Positions 1 to 8,224 of a stretch of DNA of 64,000 bases are shown one piece after another. Numbering within the stretch: position 1 is the stretch's first letter; every line of letters starts with the position of its first letter. The stretch covers positions 123,079-187,078 of the forward strand of contig JACKHG010000008.1 in NCBI GenBank assembly GCA_020639115.1. The letters run 5' to 3'. The position numbers and the translations under genes are program-made. The stretch comes from Phycisphaerales bacterium. Its GTDB lineage: Bacteria > Planctomycetota > Phycisphaerae > UBA1845. The notes under the pieces were generated by a model, which was not told where the DNA came from, did not search any database, and saw nothing but the letters and a program-made list of their open reading frames with translations.

Positions 1-134
1 TAGCCAGGGGCTTCAGCCCCTGGTTTTTGGGCCCCTCTTCCTCTTGCCGCCCGGAGGGCGGGCGAAAGCCATCCAAGGACTGAAGCCCCTGGCTACCATC
101 ACGTGCCTTCCGGGCGGAACGCGCCCGGTACCCC
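1..134. repeat. REP/BIME-like palindrome array, left of the transposase gene
   Basis: Two kinds of palindrome alternate here. One is CCAGGGGCT-TC-AGCCCCTGG at 4-23, seen again in inverted, slightly changed form near 75-97. The other is the CCGCCCGGAGGGCGG type at 48-61, seen again as a variant near 107-118. The same two palindromes with the same spacer words (such as ACCATCACG) recur on the other side of the transposase gene. This mosaic of small palindromes around a COG1943-type transposase is the known pattern of REP sequences and their RAYT genes. The array starts at the window edge, so it may be longer. Confidence 0.75.
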
Positions 135-187
135 GTACGGTAGGACATGTAGGCATGCGCACCGCGCGGCGATTTTTCGCCGCGCAT

Positions 188-640
188 TCACTTGAACACT
201 TCGGTTGGATCAAACTCGATACCGTGTCGGCGAAGCAGTTCAAGGAATTCGGACTGAAAGTCCGTGCGCTGATGGTGCTCCTTCTGGCGGCGGATGTACG
301 CTTCGACTTCGGGAACTACCGAGCGGCTGACGGTGAAGCCGCCGTAGCCTTCCTGCCAACTGAAATGACCGCGGACGAGATGTTCTTCGTTGATCCACTT
401 CGACGAACGCCCCTTGAGCTGCTGCATCATCTCGGAGTGAGACAGGTCAGCGCGATAGCGCATCAGCACGTGGACGTGGTCCGGCGCACCGTTCACCGCG
501 AGCAGCGTGCAGCGCAGGTCGCGTGCGGTTCCGGCCAGGAAGGGGTACAGGCGCTCCTCAAGGTCTGGTGCGATCAGGCCCGCGCGCTCCTTGGTGCTGA
601 AGACGGCGTGGTAGTAATTCTGCGTGTAGGTGCTGGGCAT
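188..640 (-). CDS. REP-associated / IS200-like tyrosine (HUH, Y1) transposase
   Basis: This is a 150-residue single-domain Y1 transposase of the COG1943 type, expected to nick and join single-stranded DNA at palindromic sites. The HUH metal-binding motif is seen as DHVHVLM about one third of the way in. The catalytic tyrosine lies in the segment EAYIRRQKEHH, the usual form in IS200-like and RAYT proteins. Length is normal. I chose the ATG at 640 because a GGAGGA ribosome site lies just upstream; a longer frame runs on to 808 but its extra residues come from the repeat array. REP-like palindromes lie on both sides and no second gene (tnpB) is present, which favours a domesticated RAYT over a full IS200/IS605 element. 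Family assignment is firm; activity is unknown. Confidence 0.88.
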   Translation of the reverse strand: MPSTYTQNYYHAVFSTKERAGLIAPDLEERLYPFLAGTARDLRCTLLAVNGAPDHVHVLMRYRADLSHSEMMQQLKGRSSKWINEEHLVRGHFSWQEGYGGFTVSRSVVPEVEAYIRRQKEHHQRTDFQSEFLELLRRHGIEFDPTEVFK

Positions 641-715
641 GGATGTTCCTCCGGTTGTCGCTGCTTGGTGCGCACCCGGTATAGCGAACTTCACCGACGT
701 CCACAATCGGGCATT

Positions 716-1046
716 CGCCCGCCCGGAGGGCGGACGTTCGTAGCCGCGGGCCTCAGCCCCTGGTTTCGGGGCCCGCCCCTTCGTGCCGCCCGGAGGGCGG
801 GCGTACACCGAGGTGCTGCATGAGCCCGCATAAGGTCGAAACCTTCACCCGCCCTCCGGGCGGCAGGGATTCTACAGGCATAGCCATCCAGGGGCTGAAG
901 CCCCTGGCAACCATCACGCGCCCTCCGGGCGGTGGCGAATATGCGGTGATGGGCGCGGGGACGTCCGCGGGCGTGTGAGATCGCCACCGATGGGCCGAGT
1001 CCCTGGGGATACCGACGCTCCTCGGTGAGCGCCTTCCGGGCGGAAT
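716..1046. repeat. REP/BIME-like palindrome array, right of the transposase gene
   Basis: The array contains at least four GC palindromes of the CCCGCCCGGAGGGCGG / CCGCCCTCCGGGCGG type (near 719-735, 786-801, 850-866 and 920-934) and two CAGGGGCTGAAGCCCCTG-type palindromes (near 745-762 and 888-908), with a variant half at 1034-1045. Units occur in both orientations, as in bacterial interspersed mosaic elements. The words match those of the array at 1-134. No gene is visible between 1046 and 1300. Confidence 0.75.
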
Positions 1047-1299
1047 GCTGCATCCACCTGGCGGAGCGCAACGATTGTCGAGAAACTGCGACACACGGCG
1101 CGGAGGTGACGACGGCGGACTGCTGACTTCGAAGCAAGCGGCTTACAGCGCTGACATCAGTTGCCGGGCGCGGGGCTGCGCCTAACAATGTTTCGGCCCT
1201 CACGGCCTCCGCGAAGGTGCTGCCGTCATGAGCACCGTCTCCAACGGAATCCACGGGGGGATCTGACGCCATCGACACGCGACCTCGAGGATACCCGCC

Positions 1300-2742
1300 A
1301 TGCTCAACGACACCTATCCGCTCTACCTGGCCAACGAGCCGCAAAAACCCAACACCGACCTGGAGGTCACCAACAAGTACACCGGCGACATCGCCACGCG
1401 CGTGGCGCTGGCGGACGGAAAGCTCATCGAACGCGCCATCGAGGCAGCCGTGGCAGCCGCGAGCGCGTTCCGGAAAATGCCGAGCTATCAGCGCAGCGAC
1501 GTGCTCAACCACGTGGCTGACAGCATCCGCGACCGGCACGAGGAGCTGGCGAAGGCGCTCGCCATCGAGGCGGGCAAGCCGATCAAGGATGCCCGCGGCG
1601 AGGTGACGCGCGGAATCGACACCTTCCGCATCGCCGCGGAGGAGGCCAAGCGAATCTACGGCGAGTACGCCCCGTTGGATATTTCCCCACGGGCCGACGG
1701 GTACGAGTCGATCTGGAAGCGCGTGCCCATCGGGCCGTGCTCGTTCATCTCGCCGTTCAACTTCCCGATCAACCTGGCGGCGCACAAGATCGCTCCGGCG
1801 ATCGCCGCCGGGTGTCCGTTCGTGCTCAAGCCGGCGTCGCAGACGCCGGTGGGCGCGCTGATCCTCGGCGAAATCCTCGCTGAGACCGACCTGCCCAAGG
1901 GCGCGTTCAGCATCCTGCCCTGCCGGCGCGAGGCCGCCGACCTCTTCACGACCGACGAGCGGTTCAAGCTGCTGTCGTTCACGGGATCGCCGGAGGTGGG
2001 CTGGGCGCTCAAGGCGAAGGCGGGCAAGAAGCCGGTGGTTCTGGAGCTGGGCGGCAACGCGGCGTGCATCGTGGATGAGGACGTGGACGAGGATTTCGCG
2101 GTGAAGCGGCTGATGGTCGGCGCATTCTACCAGTCCGGCCAGTCGTGCATCGGCGTGCAGCGGATCATCATCCACGAGTCGATCTACGAGCGGTTCAAAA
2201 AGAAACTCGTTGCAGCCGCCAGCGAACTGAAGGCCGGCGACCCGCTCGACGACGACACGTTCCTCGGGCCGATGATCACGGAGAAGGACGCGATCCGCAT
2301 GGAGACGTGGGTCGGCGACGCCGTGAAGCGCGGGGCCCGCGTGGTCTGCGGCGGGAAGCGCCAAGGCGTGCTGTATGACGCCACCTTCGTCGAGAACGTC
2401 CCCGACGACGCCGAGCTGTCGTGCAAGGAGGCGTTCGGGCCCGTGGCGACGCTCGAGCCGTTCACCGACTTCGCCAAGGCGTGCGACCGGGTGAACCGCA
2501 GCGTGTTCGGCCTGCAGGCTGGGGTATTCACGCGGAATCTGAACTCGGCGTTCTATGCGTTCAACGAGCTGGAGGTGGGCGGCGTCGTGATCAACGACGT
2601 GCCCAGCATCCGCGTGGACAGCATGCCCTACGGCGGGGTGAAGGAAAGCGGTCTGGGCCGCGAAGGAATCCGCTTCGCGATCGAAGACATGACGGAGATT
2701 CGCCTGATGGTGCTCAATCGCGTGGGCCGCACGCCGCGGTAG
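1300..2742 (+). CDS. NAD(P)-dependent aldehyde dehydrogenase
   Basis: This 480-residue protein belongs to the aldehyde dehydrogenase superfamily and should oxidise an aldehyde to the acid with NAD(P)+. The length is standard. Visible motifs are SPFNFP and KPASQTP of the cofactor fold, FTGSPEVG, the glutamate motif ELGGN with Glu249 as general base, and GQSCIG with catalytic Cys283. The spacing between the two catalytic residues is typical. The C-terminal part has the usual EAFGPV and the PYGGVKESGLGREG motif. The start has a GAGG-like site upstream. It resembles the lactaldehyde / phosphonoacetaldehyde dehydrogenase branch, but the substrate cannot be read from the sequence. It stands alone: the next gene on the same strand is an unrelated secreted protein. 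Confidence 0.93.
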   Translation: MLNDTYPLYLANEPQKPNTDLEVTNKYTGDIATRVALADGKLIERAIEAAVAAASAFRKMPSYQRSDVLNHVADSIRDRHEELAKALAIEAGKPIKDARGEVTRGIDTFRIAAEEAKRIYGEYAPLDISPRADGYESIWKRVPIGPCSFISPFNFPINLAAHKIAPAIAAGCPFVLKPASQTPVGALILGEILAETDLPKGAFSILPCRREAADLFTTDERFKLLSFTGSPEVGWALKAKAGKKPVVLELGGNAACIVDEDVDEDFAVKRLMVGAFYQSGQSCIGVQRIIIHESIYERFKKKLVAAASELKAGDPLDDDTFLGPMITEKDAIRMETWVGDAVKRGARVVCGGKRQGVLYDATFVENVPDDAELSCKEAFGPVATLEPFTDFAKACDRVNRSVFGLQAGVFTRNLNSAFYAFNELEVGGVVINDVPSIRVDSMPYGGVKESGLGREGIRFAIEDMTEIRLMVLNRVGRTPR

Positions 2743-2913
2743 CAGGTATTGTGGCGCGTCGGGCCGTAACAGGGCTGAAACGACGCAACCTGCGGGCGGG
2801 AATCGGCGTACCAGCCTTTGGCGGACGCTTCGCGCGGCGGTTCGCCGATAGGACTGCTGGCGCCCGCACTGACAGTCAAAAACTGGATCCGATCGGAAAC
2901 AAGGAGAACGCTC

Positions 2914-3930
2914 ATGGACCCGTGCTTGAAGATCCGCCGCCGGCGCGGAACGACGACCTTGCTCGCTGGCCTCCTGCTGACCGCCGTGCCCGCGTGGGCC
3001 CAGGCACAGGGCAACGCAGCCGACCAGAGCGTCGAGCGCGAGATCAAGCTCCCCTCGGCGAAGGCCAGCGCGCTGTTCAACCTGCTCGCGCCGCAGCGCG
3101 TCCGCGTGCTCGTGGACAAGACGTCCGACGGCGTGAGCGTCCGCGGCACGGAGGCGGAGGTCGACGCGATCGCGGCGTTCGGCAAGCTGCTGACGCGCGA
3201 CGCAGGCACCAACTACGCGACGGACGAGGCGGCCCTGGAAAAGCTGAAGAAGACCTGGGATTCCGAGGAGACGTACCAGGTTCCGCAGGATTCGCTCGCG
3301 GCGCTCTACGCCACGCTGGCGTTCGATGACGTGCCCGTCTACGTCGACGTCGCCGAGGGCGGCGTCAGCGTACAGGCCACGAAGGACGACCAGGCGGTGG
3401 TGCGGCGCATGGTCAAGATCGTGAAGGGCGAGGCGCTGCAGGCCAAGCAGAAGGCCGCAGCGAAGCCGGCTGAAAAGGTAGAGAAACCCAAGGCGAAACG
3501 CCGCACCCCGCGCGGCGCGCAGGAGATGCGCCGGCGCACGCCCGGTGCGAACGACAACCGCATCGCCCGGCTGGAGAAGCGCATCGATGAACTGGAGAAA
3601 CGGCTCGCGGCCCTGGAGGGGCGCAGTGAGCACAGCGGGGATCACGCCGAACGGCCCGAGCGGCCCGAGCGTCCGCACCGCGGCAGCGCCCAGATGGTGG
3701 ATCGCCGCTACCGCCTGCCGGAGCCGCACCTGGCCAACCTGTTTCAGCTCTTCGCGCCGTCGAACATCACCAGCGTGATCGTGGGCGTCGACGGCAACGA
3801 GCTGCGCGTCCGCGCGACGGAGAAGGACCAGCGGACGATCGAGCGGCTGATCGAGCTGATCACGCGGGGCAATCCACGCACCACCGACGCGCGTGACGCG
3901 GACGGGGACAGTGACTCCGACGGCGCCTGA
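2914..3930 (+). CDS. secreted protein with three copies of a secretin-N-like repeat
   Basis: This 338-residue exported protein has a basic N-terminus, a hydrophobic stretch and an AWAQAQG-type signal cleavage site. I see three related segments of about 55 residues: near residues 38-92, 112-165 and 267-322. Each has a pattern of LP...L..LF..L, then a valine-rich strand, then a (V/R)V(R/Q)(G/A)T strand and a final amphipathic helix. This beta-alpha-beta pattern resembles the small N-terminal domains of secretins, but I cannot assign it to a named family. Between repeats 2 and 3 lie a Lys/Ala/Pro-rich linker and a short coiled coil (LEKRIDELEKRLAALEG). The ATG at 2914 follows an AAGGAG site. The end is very acidic (Asp/Ser). 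A hairpin without a T-run follows. Function is unknown; a periplasmic binding or assembly role is a guess. Confidence 0.75.
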   Translation: MDPCLKIRRRRGTTTLLAGLLLTAVPAWAQAQGNAADQSVEREIKLPSAKASALFNLLAPQRVRVLVDKTSDGVSVRGTEAEVDAIAAFGKLLTRDAGTNYATDEAALEKLKKTWDSEETYQVPQDSLAALYATLAFDDVPVYVDVAEGGVSVQATKDDQAVVRRMVKIVKGEALQAKQKAAAKPAEKVEKPKAKRRTPRGAQEMRRRTPGANDNRIARLEKRIDELEKRLAALEGRSEHSGDHAERPERPERPHRGSAQMVDRRYRLPEPHLANLFQLFAPSNITSVIVGVDGNELRVRATEKDQRTIERLIELITRGNPRTTDARDADGDSDSDGA

Positions 3931-3982
3931 CCGGCATGGGGTAAACCAGCAGTAAATCGGCAAGACCTGCTTCCAACTCGCC

Positions 3983-4019
3983 TGTCCGGCACATGCGGCA
4001 CTGCCGCGTGCGCCGGACA
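3983..4019 (+). terminator. GC-rich hairpin downstream of the three-repeat protein
   Basis: TGTCCGGC pairs with GCCGGACA, and the inner bases GCGGCA and TGCCGC extend the stem around a very short loop. There is no T-run, so it is only a possible terminator or mRNA 3' stabiliser. It separates the gene ending at 3930 from the operon starting at 4167. Confidence 0.4.
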
Positions 4020-4166
4020 GCGCGCCTCATTCGCATCCCGCGGCCACTCCGGTTACAATCTGGGCACGGTTCTATACTGGCCCGCTTCGGCGCAGCGGGC
4101 TAATCTGCCATACGCAAGCGGCCCGGCGGCCCTCTCGCCGTACGCGCCGCGCTGACGAGGAAACGT

Positions 4167-4889
4167 ATGAACGTGACCACTTCCATCGACGCCCTGCCCG
4201 AGGGCATGCGCACGCCCGTCCGCGAGTTCGCGGAAGTGCTGCGCAGCCTCGCGGAGGACAACGCGCTGGCCCTGACGTTCTACGGGGCCATCGCCGCGGG
4301 CGCCTTCGACCCGGAGCGGCACAGCGCGCGCAGCGTGCTCGTCGTGAAGAAGATCGAGCTGAGCCTGCTGCGGCGGATCGCGGAACACGGGCCGCGCTTC
4401 GGCAAGAATCGCATCGCCGCCCCGCTGATCATGACGCCCGCGTACATCCATGACTCGCTCGACACGTTCCCACTGGAATTCCTGGAAATCCAACAGAACC
4501 ACGTGGTGCTCTTCGGCGACGACCACTTCGCCGAGCTCACCCTCGCCGAGTCGGATGTGCGCTACCAGTGCGAACGCGAACTCAAGGTGCTGGCCATCAG
4601 CCTGCGGCAGGGCCTGCTGGCCGCCGCCGGACGCGACAAGGTGCTCGCCGACATCGGCACCGGGATCGGCGAGGGACTGCTCCGCACGGTGCGCGGCATG
4701 CTCTGGCTCAAGGGCCGGCGCGACGCGCAAAGCGGCACGCTCGTCGTCGCCGAACTGGAGAACCTGACCTCGCGCCGCTTCGCCGGGCTGCGGCAGGCGC
4801 TGTCCGGATCAGCCGCCACCGGTTGGGAGGCGTTCGAACAGCTCTACGGCGACATCGTCGCGCTCGCGGAGATCGTCGATGCGTGGTAA
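4167..4889 (+). CDS. nucleotidyltransferase-like protein of unknown function
   Basis: This 240-residue soluble protein has no signal peptide. The N-terminal half, with a helix rich in Leu and Glu, then LTFYGAIAAGAFDP, then SVLVVKKIELSLLRRI and APLIMTPAYI, has the strand-helix order of small nucleotidyltransferase-like proteins, but I do not see a clean catalytic GS...D-D pair. The second half is helical and resembles a four-helix HEPN-like tail (residues about 130-240). This is fold-level inference, not a family match. The start has a GAGGAAA site. Its stop overlaps the start of the TPM-domain gene by 11 bases, so the two are translationally coupled. It is the first gene of a three-gene operon with TPM and LemA proteins, both linked to the cell envelope. 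Confidence 0.7.
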   Translation: MNVTTSIDALPEGMRTPVREFAEVLRSLAEDNALALTFYGAIAAGAFDPERHSARSVLVVKKIELSLLRRIAEHGPRFGKNRIAAPLIMTPAYIHDSLDTFPLEFLEIQQNHVVLFGDDHFAELTLAESDVRYQCERELKVLAISLRQGLLAAAGRDKVLADIGTGIGEGLLRTVRGMLWLKGRRDAQSGTLVVAELENLTSRRFAGLRQALSGSAATGWEAFEQLYGDIVALAEIVDAW

Positions 4890-5745
4890 TCGCCGCCGCA
4901 AGATGCGTGTGCTTTCGGCCGCCGGCGTGACCACCGCCCTGCTGGTGGCGAGCGTGGTCGCGGCGCCGGCGCTGGCGGACGTCACGATCGAGGACCCTGG
5001 CACGTTCGTGGTCGACCGCGCGAACATTATTGCGCCGGCTGACGAAGCGCAGATGAATGGTTTTCTCAAGGAGCTGGAGGACAAGACCGGCGCCCAGGTC
5101 AAGGTGCTGACGGTGCCGACGACCGAGGGCGAGGACATCGACAGCTTTGCCTTCCGCCACGCCGAGAAGTGGAAGCTCGGGCGGGCGGGCAAGGACAATG
5201 GCGCACTGATTGCGCTGGCCGTAAAGGAACGTCACGTCAAGATCGAGACCGGTTACGGACTTGAGGGCGTGCTGCCCGACTCGTGGTGCGGGTCGGCTTC
5301 ACGGCAGGTGGCCCAGCAGTATTTCGAGCACGGCGAATATTCCGCGGGCCTGCGCGACCTGGCGCTGACGGTGGCGAACAAGGTCGCGAGTGCGGCGAAC
5401 GTGTCGCTGTCGACGTCGGGCCAGACGCCGATGGTCGTACGCGTGCGGCGGGGACCACCGCCAGGAGCGTTCTGCGGGGCGGGGCTGATGCCGCTGATCC
5501 TGCTGGTGATCATCTTCAGCGCGATGTCGCGGCGGCGGCGATACTACAACTCGTGGGGCGGCGGCGGCCTGCTGCAGGGCCTCTTCTGGGGCAGCATCTT
5601 CAGCAATATGATGCGCGGCGGAGGAGGTGGCTGGAGCGGTGGCGGCGGCTGGGGTGGAGGTGGCTTCGGCGGCGGCGGCTTTGGCGGTGGCTCGTTCGGA
5701 GGCGGCGGCGGCTTCGGTGGAGGTGGCGGCGGTGCAAGCTGGTAA
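4879..5745 (+). CDS. TPM-domain (YgcG-type) membrane protein with Gly-rich tail
   Basis: This 288-residue protein has a signal peptide (residues about 1-34), then a TPM domain (about 37-175) starting with FVVDRANII and holding KDNGALIALAVKERHVKIETGYGLEG, a segment given here only as the family hallmark around residues 98-125. A single membrane span (LMPLILLVIIFSAM) is followed by an Arg-rich stop-transfer and a cytoplasmic tail of Gly, Trp, Phe and Ser that is almost pure glycine. That layout is typical of YgcG/TPM proteins, which often lie beside LemA genes. The start overlaps the previous stop by 11 bases, and its own last 14 bases contain the likely GTG start of the next gene. The biochemical role of the family is not settled. 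Confidence 0.88.
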   Translation: MRGNRRRKMRVLSAAGVTTALLVASVVAAPALADVTIEDPGTFVVDRANIIAPADEAQMNGFLKELEDKTGAQVKVLTVPTTEGEDIDSFAFRHAEKWKLGRAGKDNGALIALAVKERHVKIETGYGLEGVLPDSWCGSASRQVAQQYFEHGEYSAGLRDLALTVANKVASAANVSLSTSGQTPMVVRVRRGPPPGAFCGAGLMPLILLVIIFSAMSRRRRYYNSWGGGGLLQGLFWGSIFSNMMRGGGGGWSGGGGWGGGGFGGGGFGGGSFGGGGGFGGGGGGASW

Positions 5746-6439
5746 CACGTGTTCACAATGCGGAGCGGCCAACGCACCCCGCGCGCAGTTCTGCGCGGCG
5801 TGCGGCGCCACACTGACTCCGAGTGGAGGAAGTTCCATGCGACTGGGCAAGATCCTGGGGATTTTTGCGATCGTTGTGCTGCTCGGCCTGTTCATCGTGG
5901 GTGGGTGCGCCTACTCCGGGTACTCCCGGGTGATCTCGATGGACGAGAACGTCAATGGCCAGTGGGCCGAGGTGGAGAACCAGCTCCAGCGGCGCTACGA
6001 GCTGATTCCCAATCTCGTCGGCACGGTGAAGGGCCTGACCGACCAGGAATCGAAGATCTTCCTGGGCGTGGCCGAAGCGCGCAAGGCGTACTTCAGCGCG
6101 GGCAACCGCGCCGAGAAAATCGAGGCAGCCGGGGGCGTCGAACGGGCGCTGTCGCGGCTGCTCGTGCTGCGCGAGACTTACCCCGAGCTGCGCTCCAACG
6201 AGGCGTTCCTGAAGCTGCAGGATTCGGTCGAGGGCACGGAGAATCGGCTCGCCGTGGCACGCAAGCGCTACAACGACGCGGTCCGCGCACTCAACACATA
6301 CATCCGCGGGCCGCTGGGCCGGCTCTGGGCCGGGTTCGCCGGCGTGGACCAGGCCAAGTACTTCGAGATCAGCGAGGCGGCGAAGGAAGCGCCCAAGGTG
6401 GACTTCACCGACAAGGGCGGTGAAGGCAGCGGCGGGTGA
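5732..6439 (+). CDS. LemA-family membrane protein with an N-terminal zinc ribbon
   Basis: The LemA domain is clear: one membrane span (about residues 42-62) followed by helices with NGQWAEVENQLQRRYELIPNL and a long Ala/Glu-rich coiled region. A conventional ATG start exists at 5837 with a GGAGGA site, giving 200 residues. However, the frame stays open upstream and encodes CSQC and CAAC, spaced as in a zinc ribbon (Cys7, 10, 21, 24). A GTG at 5732 follows a GGAGGTGG stretch and would include this ribbon, giving 235 residues and overlapping the TPM gene by 14 bases. I prefer the longer form because the four cysteines form a complete motif outside the TPM frame. Both products could be made. LemA proteins are envelope-associated with no agreed activity. 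Confidence 0.8.
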   Translation: MQAGNTCSQCGAANAPRAQFCAACGATLTPSGGSSMRLGKILGIFAIVVLLGLFIVGGCAYSGYSRVISMDENVNGQWAEVENQLQRRYELIPNLVGTVKGLTDQESKIFLGVAEARKAYFSAGNRAEKIEAAGGVERALSRLLVLRETYPELRSNEAFLKLQDSVEGTENRLAVARKRYNDAVRALNTYIRGPLGRLWAGFAGVDQAKYFEISEAAKEAPKVDFTDKGGEGSGG

Positions 6440-6472
6440 CCGTCGGCGAAAGTACCGGTTTGTGCAGTCCCC

Positions 6473-6531
6473 GGCACTTCGAACCGTAAGCTCCGGTCAC
6501 GCCGGAAGCTGTGGTTCGAAGTGCCTTTTTC
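6473..6531 (+). terminator. strong rho-independent terminator after the LemA operon
   Basis: GGCACTTCGAACC (6473-6485) is a perfect inverted match to GGTTCGAAGTGCC (6513-6525). The loop side contains a further AGCTCCGG / CCGGAAGCT pairing. The stem is followed directly by TTTTT at 6526-6530. This is the clearest intrinsic terminator in the window and ends the 4167-6439 operon. Confidence 0.92.
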
Positions 6532-6652
6532 TCAGCGAACCTCCTCACCTCGGTGCCCCGCCGCATCGCCCCCACCTTGCATCCCGCCCCGCGCAACTTA
6601 CCATGTCCGCCCAACGAGCAGTCTTCCTGGCCATCTACGCGGAGCACGAACC

Positions 6653-8029
6653 ATGGGCACCATCACCCTCACCCTCGCCGAATGGGCAGCCAGCCTCAAG
6701 TACAGCGACCTCACGCCGGACGCGATCGACGCCGCCAAGCGGTTCCTCTACGACTCAATCGGGTGCGCCCTGGGCGGCTACCAGCAGGAGGACTGCCGGA
6801 TGCTCGAGGCGCATCTCGCGGATATGGGCGGCAAGGGCGACTGCACGTTCTTCGGGTGCGGCCAGCGGAACAACGCGGTCAACGCCGCCCTGTACAATGC
6901 GCTGGCCATCCGGGCGATGGACTTCAACGACATCTACTGGAAGGCGGACCCGTGCCACCCGTCGGACATCATCCCAGCCGCCACGACGATCGCGGAGTGG
7001 AAGAAGCTGTCCGGCGAGGAGCTGATCGTCGGCATCATCATCGCCTACGAGATGGAGATGCGGTTGTGTGAGGCGGGCGATCCGGGCATCCGCGAGAAGG
7101 GCTGGCACCACGCGACGGTGACGGCGTTCGCGTCACCGATGGTGGCGGGCCGGCTGCTCAAGCTGAACCCCGCGCAGATCCAGCATGCGATCGGGATCGC
7201 GGCGTCGCACTCGTGCACGCTGGGTGCGGTGACGGCGGGCAAGCTGACGAAGATGAAGAACACGGTGGATCCGCTCGCGACGCAAGCCGGCGTGCAGGCG
7301 GCACTGCTCGCGGAGAAGGGGTACAGCGGGCCGGAGCACGTGATCGACGGCAAGGAGGGGCTGGTGAAGTGCATGGGGCCGAACTGGCACCTGAACCTGC
7401 TCACCGACGGCCTGGGCGGCAAGAAGTACAAGATCGTCGACTGCGGCATGAAGGCGTACCCGATCGAGGCGCTGACGCACTCGCCGCTGACCGCGCTGAT
7501 GCAGGTGCTCAAGGAGCACAAGGTCAAGCCGGACGACATCGAGCAGGTGATCGTCGAGACCATCGCGCGGGCAGCGGACATCCTCTCCGATCCCGCCAAG
7601 TACCGGCCGAACTCGAAGGAGACCGCGGACCACTCGATGCCCTACTGCCTCGCGGTCGCGATCGCGGACGGCGAGGTCACGCCGCGGCAGTTCAAGGAGC
7701 AGCGCATCCGGGATCCGAAGCTGCATCCGATCATGGACTCGATCAAGGCGGTGGGCAACGACGAGTTCGAGAAGCTCTTCCCCGAGAAGCAGCCGTCGCG
7801 CGTTACGGTGAAAACCAAGAGTGGGCAGGAGTATTCGGCCCGCGTCGACGTGCCCAAGGGCGACTACCGCGACCCGATGTCCGTGGACGAGATCAAGGTC
7901 AAGTTCGACGCGCTGGCGGAGCCGAAGTTCAGCAAGGCGCAGTGCGACGCGATCCGCGACGCGGTCATGCGCGTGGACCAGATGGCCGACGTCGGCGAAC
8001 TGATGAAGCTGACGGTCGCAGGGAAGTAG
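6653..8029 (+). CDS. MmgE/PrpD family protein (2-methylcitrate dehydratase-like)
   Basis: This 458-residue protein matches the MmgE/PrpD family, whose members dehydrate 2-methylcitrate or related tricarboxylates such as citrate. Visible features are the all-helical N-terminal domain (AKRFLYDSIGCALGG), the segment NALAIRAMDFNDIYW with acidic residues of the active-site loop, the GWHHATVTAFASPMVAGRLL helix region near residue 155, and the C-terminal small domain starting near residue 270 (DCGMKAYPIEALTHSPL). Length is normal for the family. I chose the ATG at 6653, with GGAG upstream, because the frame before it runs through the terminator. Neighbours carry no other methylcitrate-cycle gene, so the exact substrate is uncertain. 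Confidence 0.9.
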   Translation: MGTITLTLAEWAASLKYSDLTPDAIDAAKRFLYDSIGCALGGYQQEDCRMLEAHLADMGGKGDCTFFGCGQRNNAVNAALYNALAIRAMDFNDIYWKADPCHPSDIIPAATTIAEWKKLSGEELIVGIIIAYEMEMRLCEAGDPGIREKGWHHATVTAFASPMVAGRLLKLNPAQIQHAIGIAASHSCTLGAVTAGKLTKMKNTVDPLATQAGVQAALLAEKGYSGPEHVIDGKEGLVKCMGPNWHLNLLTDGLGGKKYKIVDCGMKAYPIEALTHSPLTALMQVLKEHKVKPDDIEQVIVETIARAADILSDPAKYRPNSKETADHSMPYCLAVAIADGEVTPRQFKEQRIRDPKLHPIMDSIKAVGNDEFEKLFPEKQPSRVTVKTKSGQEYSARVDVPKGDYRDPMSVDEIKVKFDALAEPKFSKAQCDAIRDAVMRVDQMADVGELMKLTVAGK

Positions 8030-8224
8030 CGCGCAGCTCGCAGGAACACCTGTTTCACCCCGACATCTGTGACGATTCCGGCCTCACGCCCCCCAGGGGC
8101 GTACAGTGGCGCTTTGCGCCGCACGGACTTGCATCGAGCGCGTTGGCTGGCCTAGAATAGTGCCTTGGGAATGGGAGAGTGAGCGCCCGCGTGCGCTCCA
8201 TATCGATAAGGGAGAGGGAGGTCC

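Noticed and set aside
1..1046. CRISPR array
   Set aside because: The repeats are palindromic, vary in spacing and orientation and surround a transposase, so they are REP-like, not direct repeats with unique spacers of one length.
691..3963. Very long open frame on the minus strand opposite the aldehyde dehydrogenase and the three-repeat protein
   Set aside because: It is Arg/His/Ala-rich, has no known motif, and lies antisense to two well-supported genes; high GC makes such frames common.
5544..5813. Proline-rich minus-strand frame opposite the TPM tail
   Set aside because: It is only the reverse reading of the Gly-rich codons.
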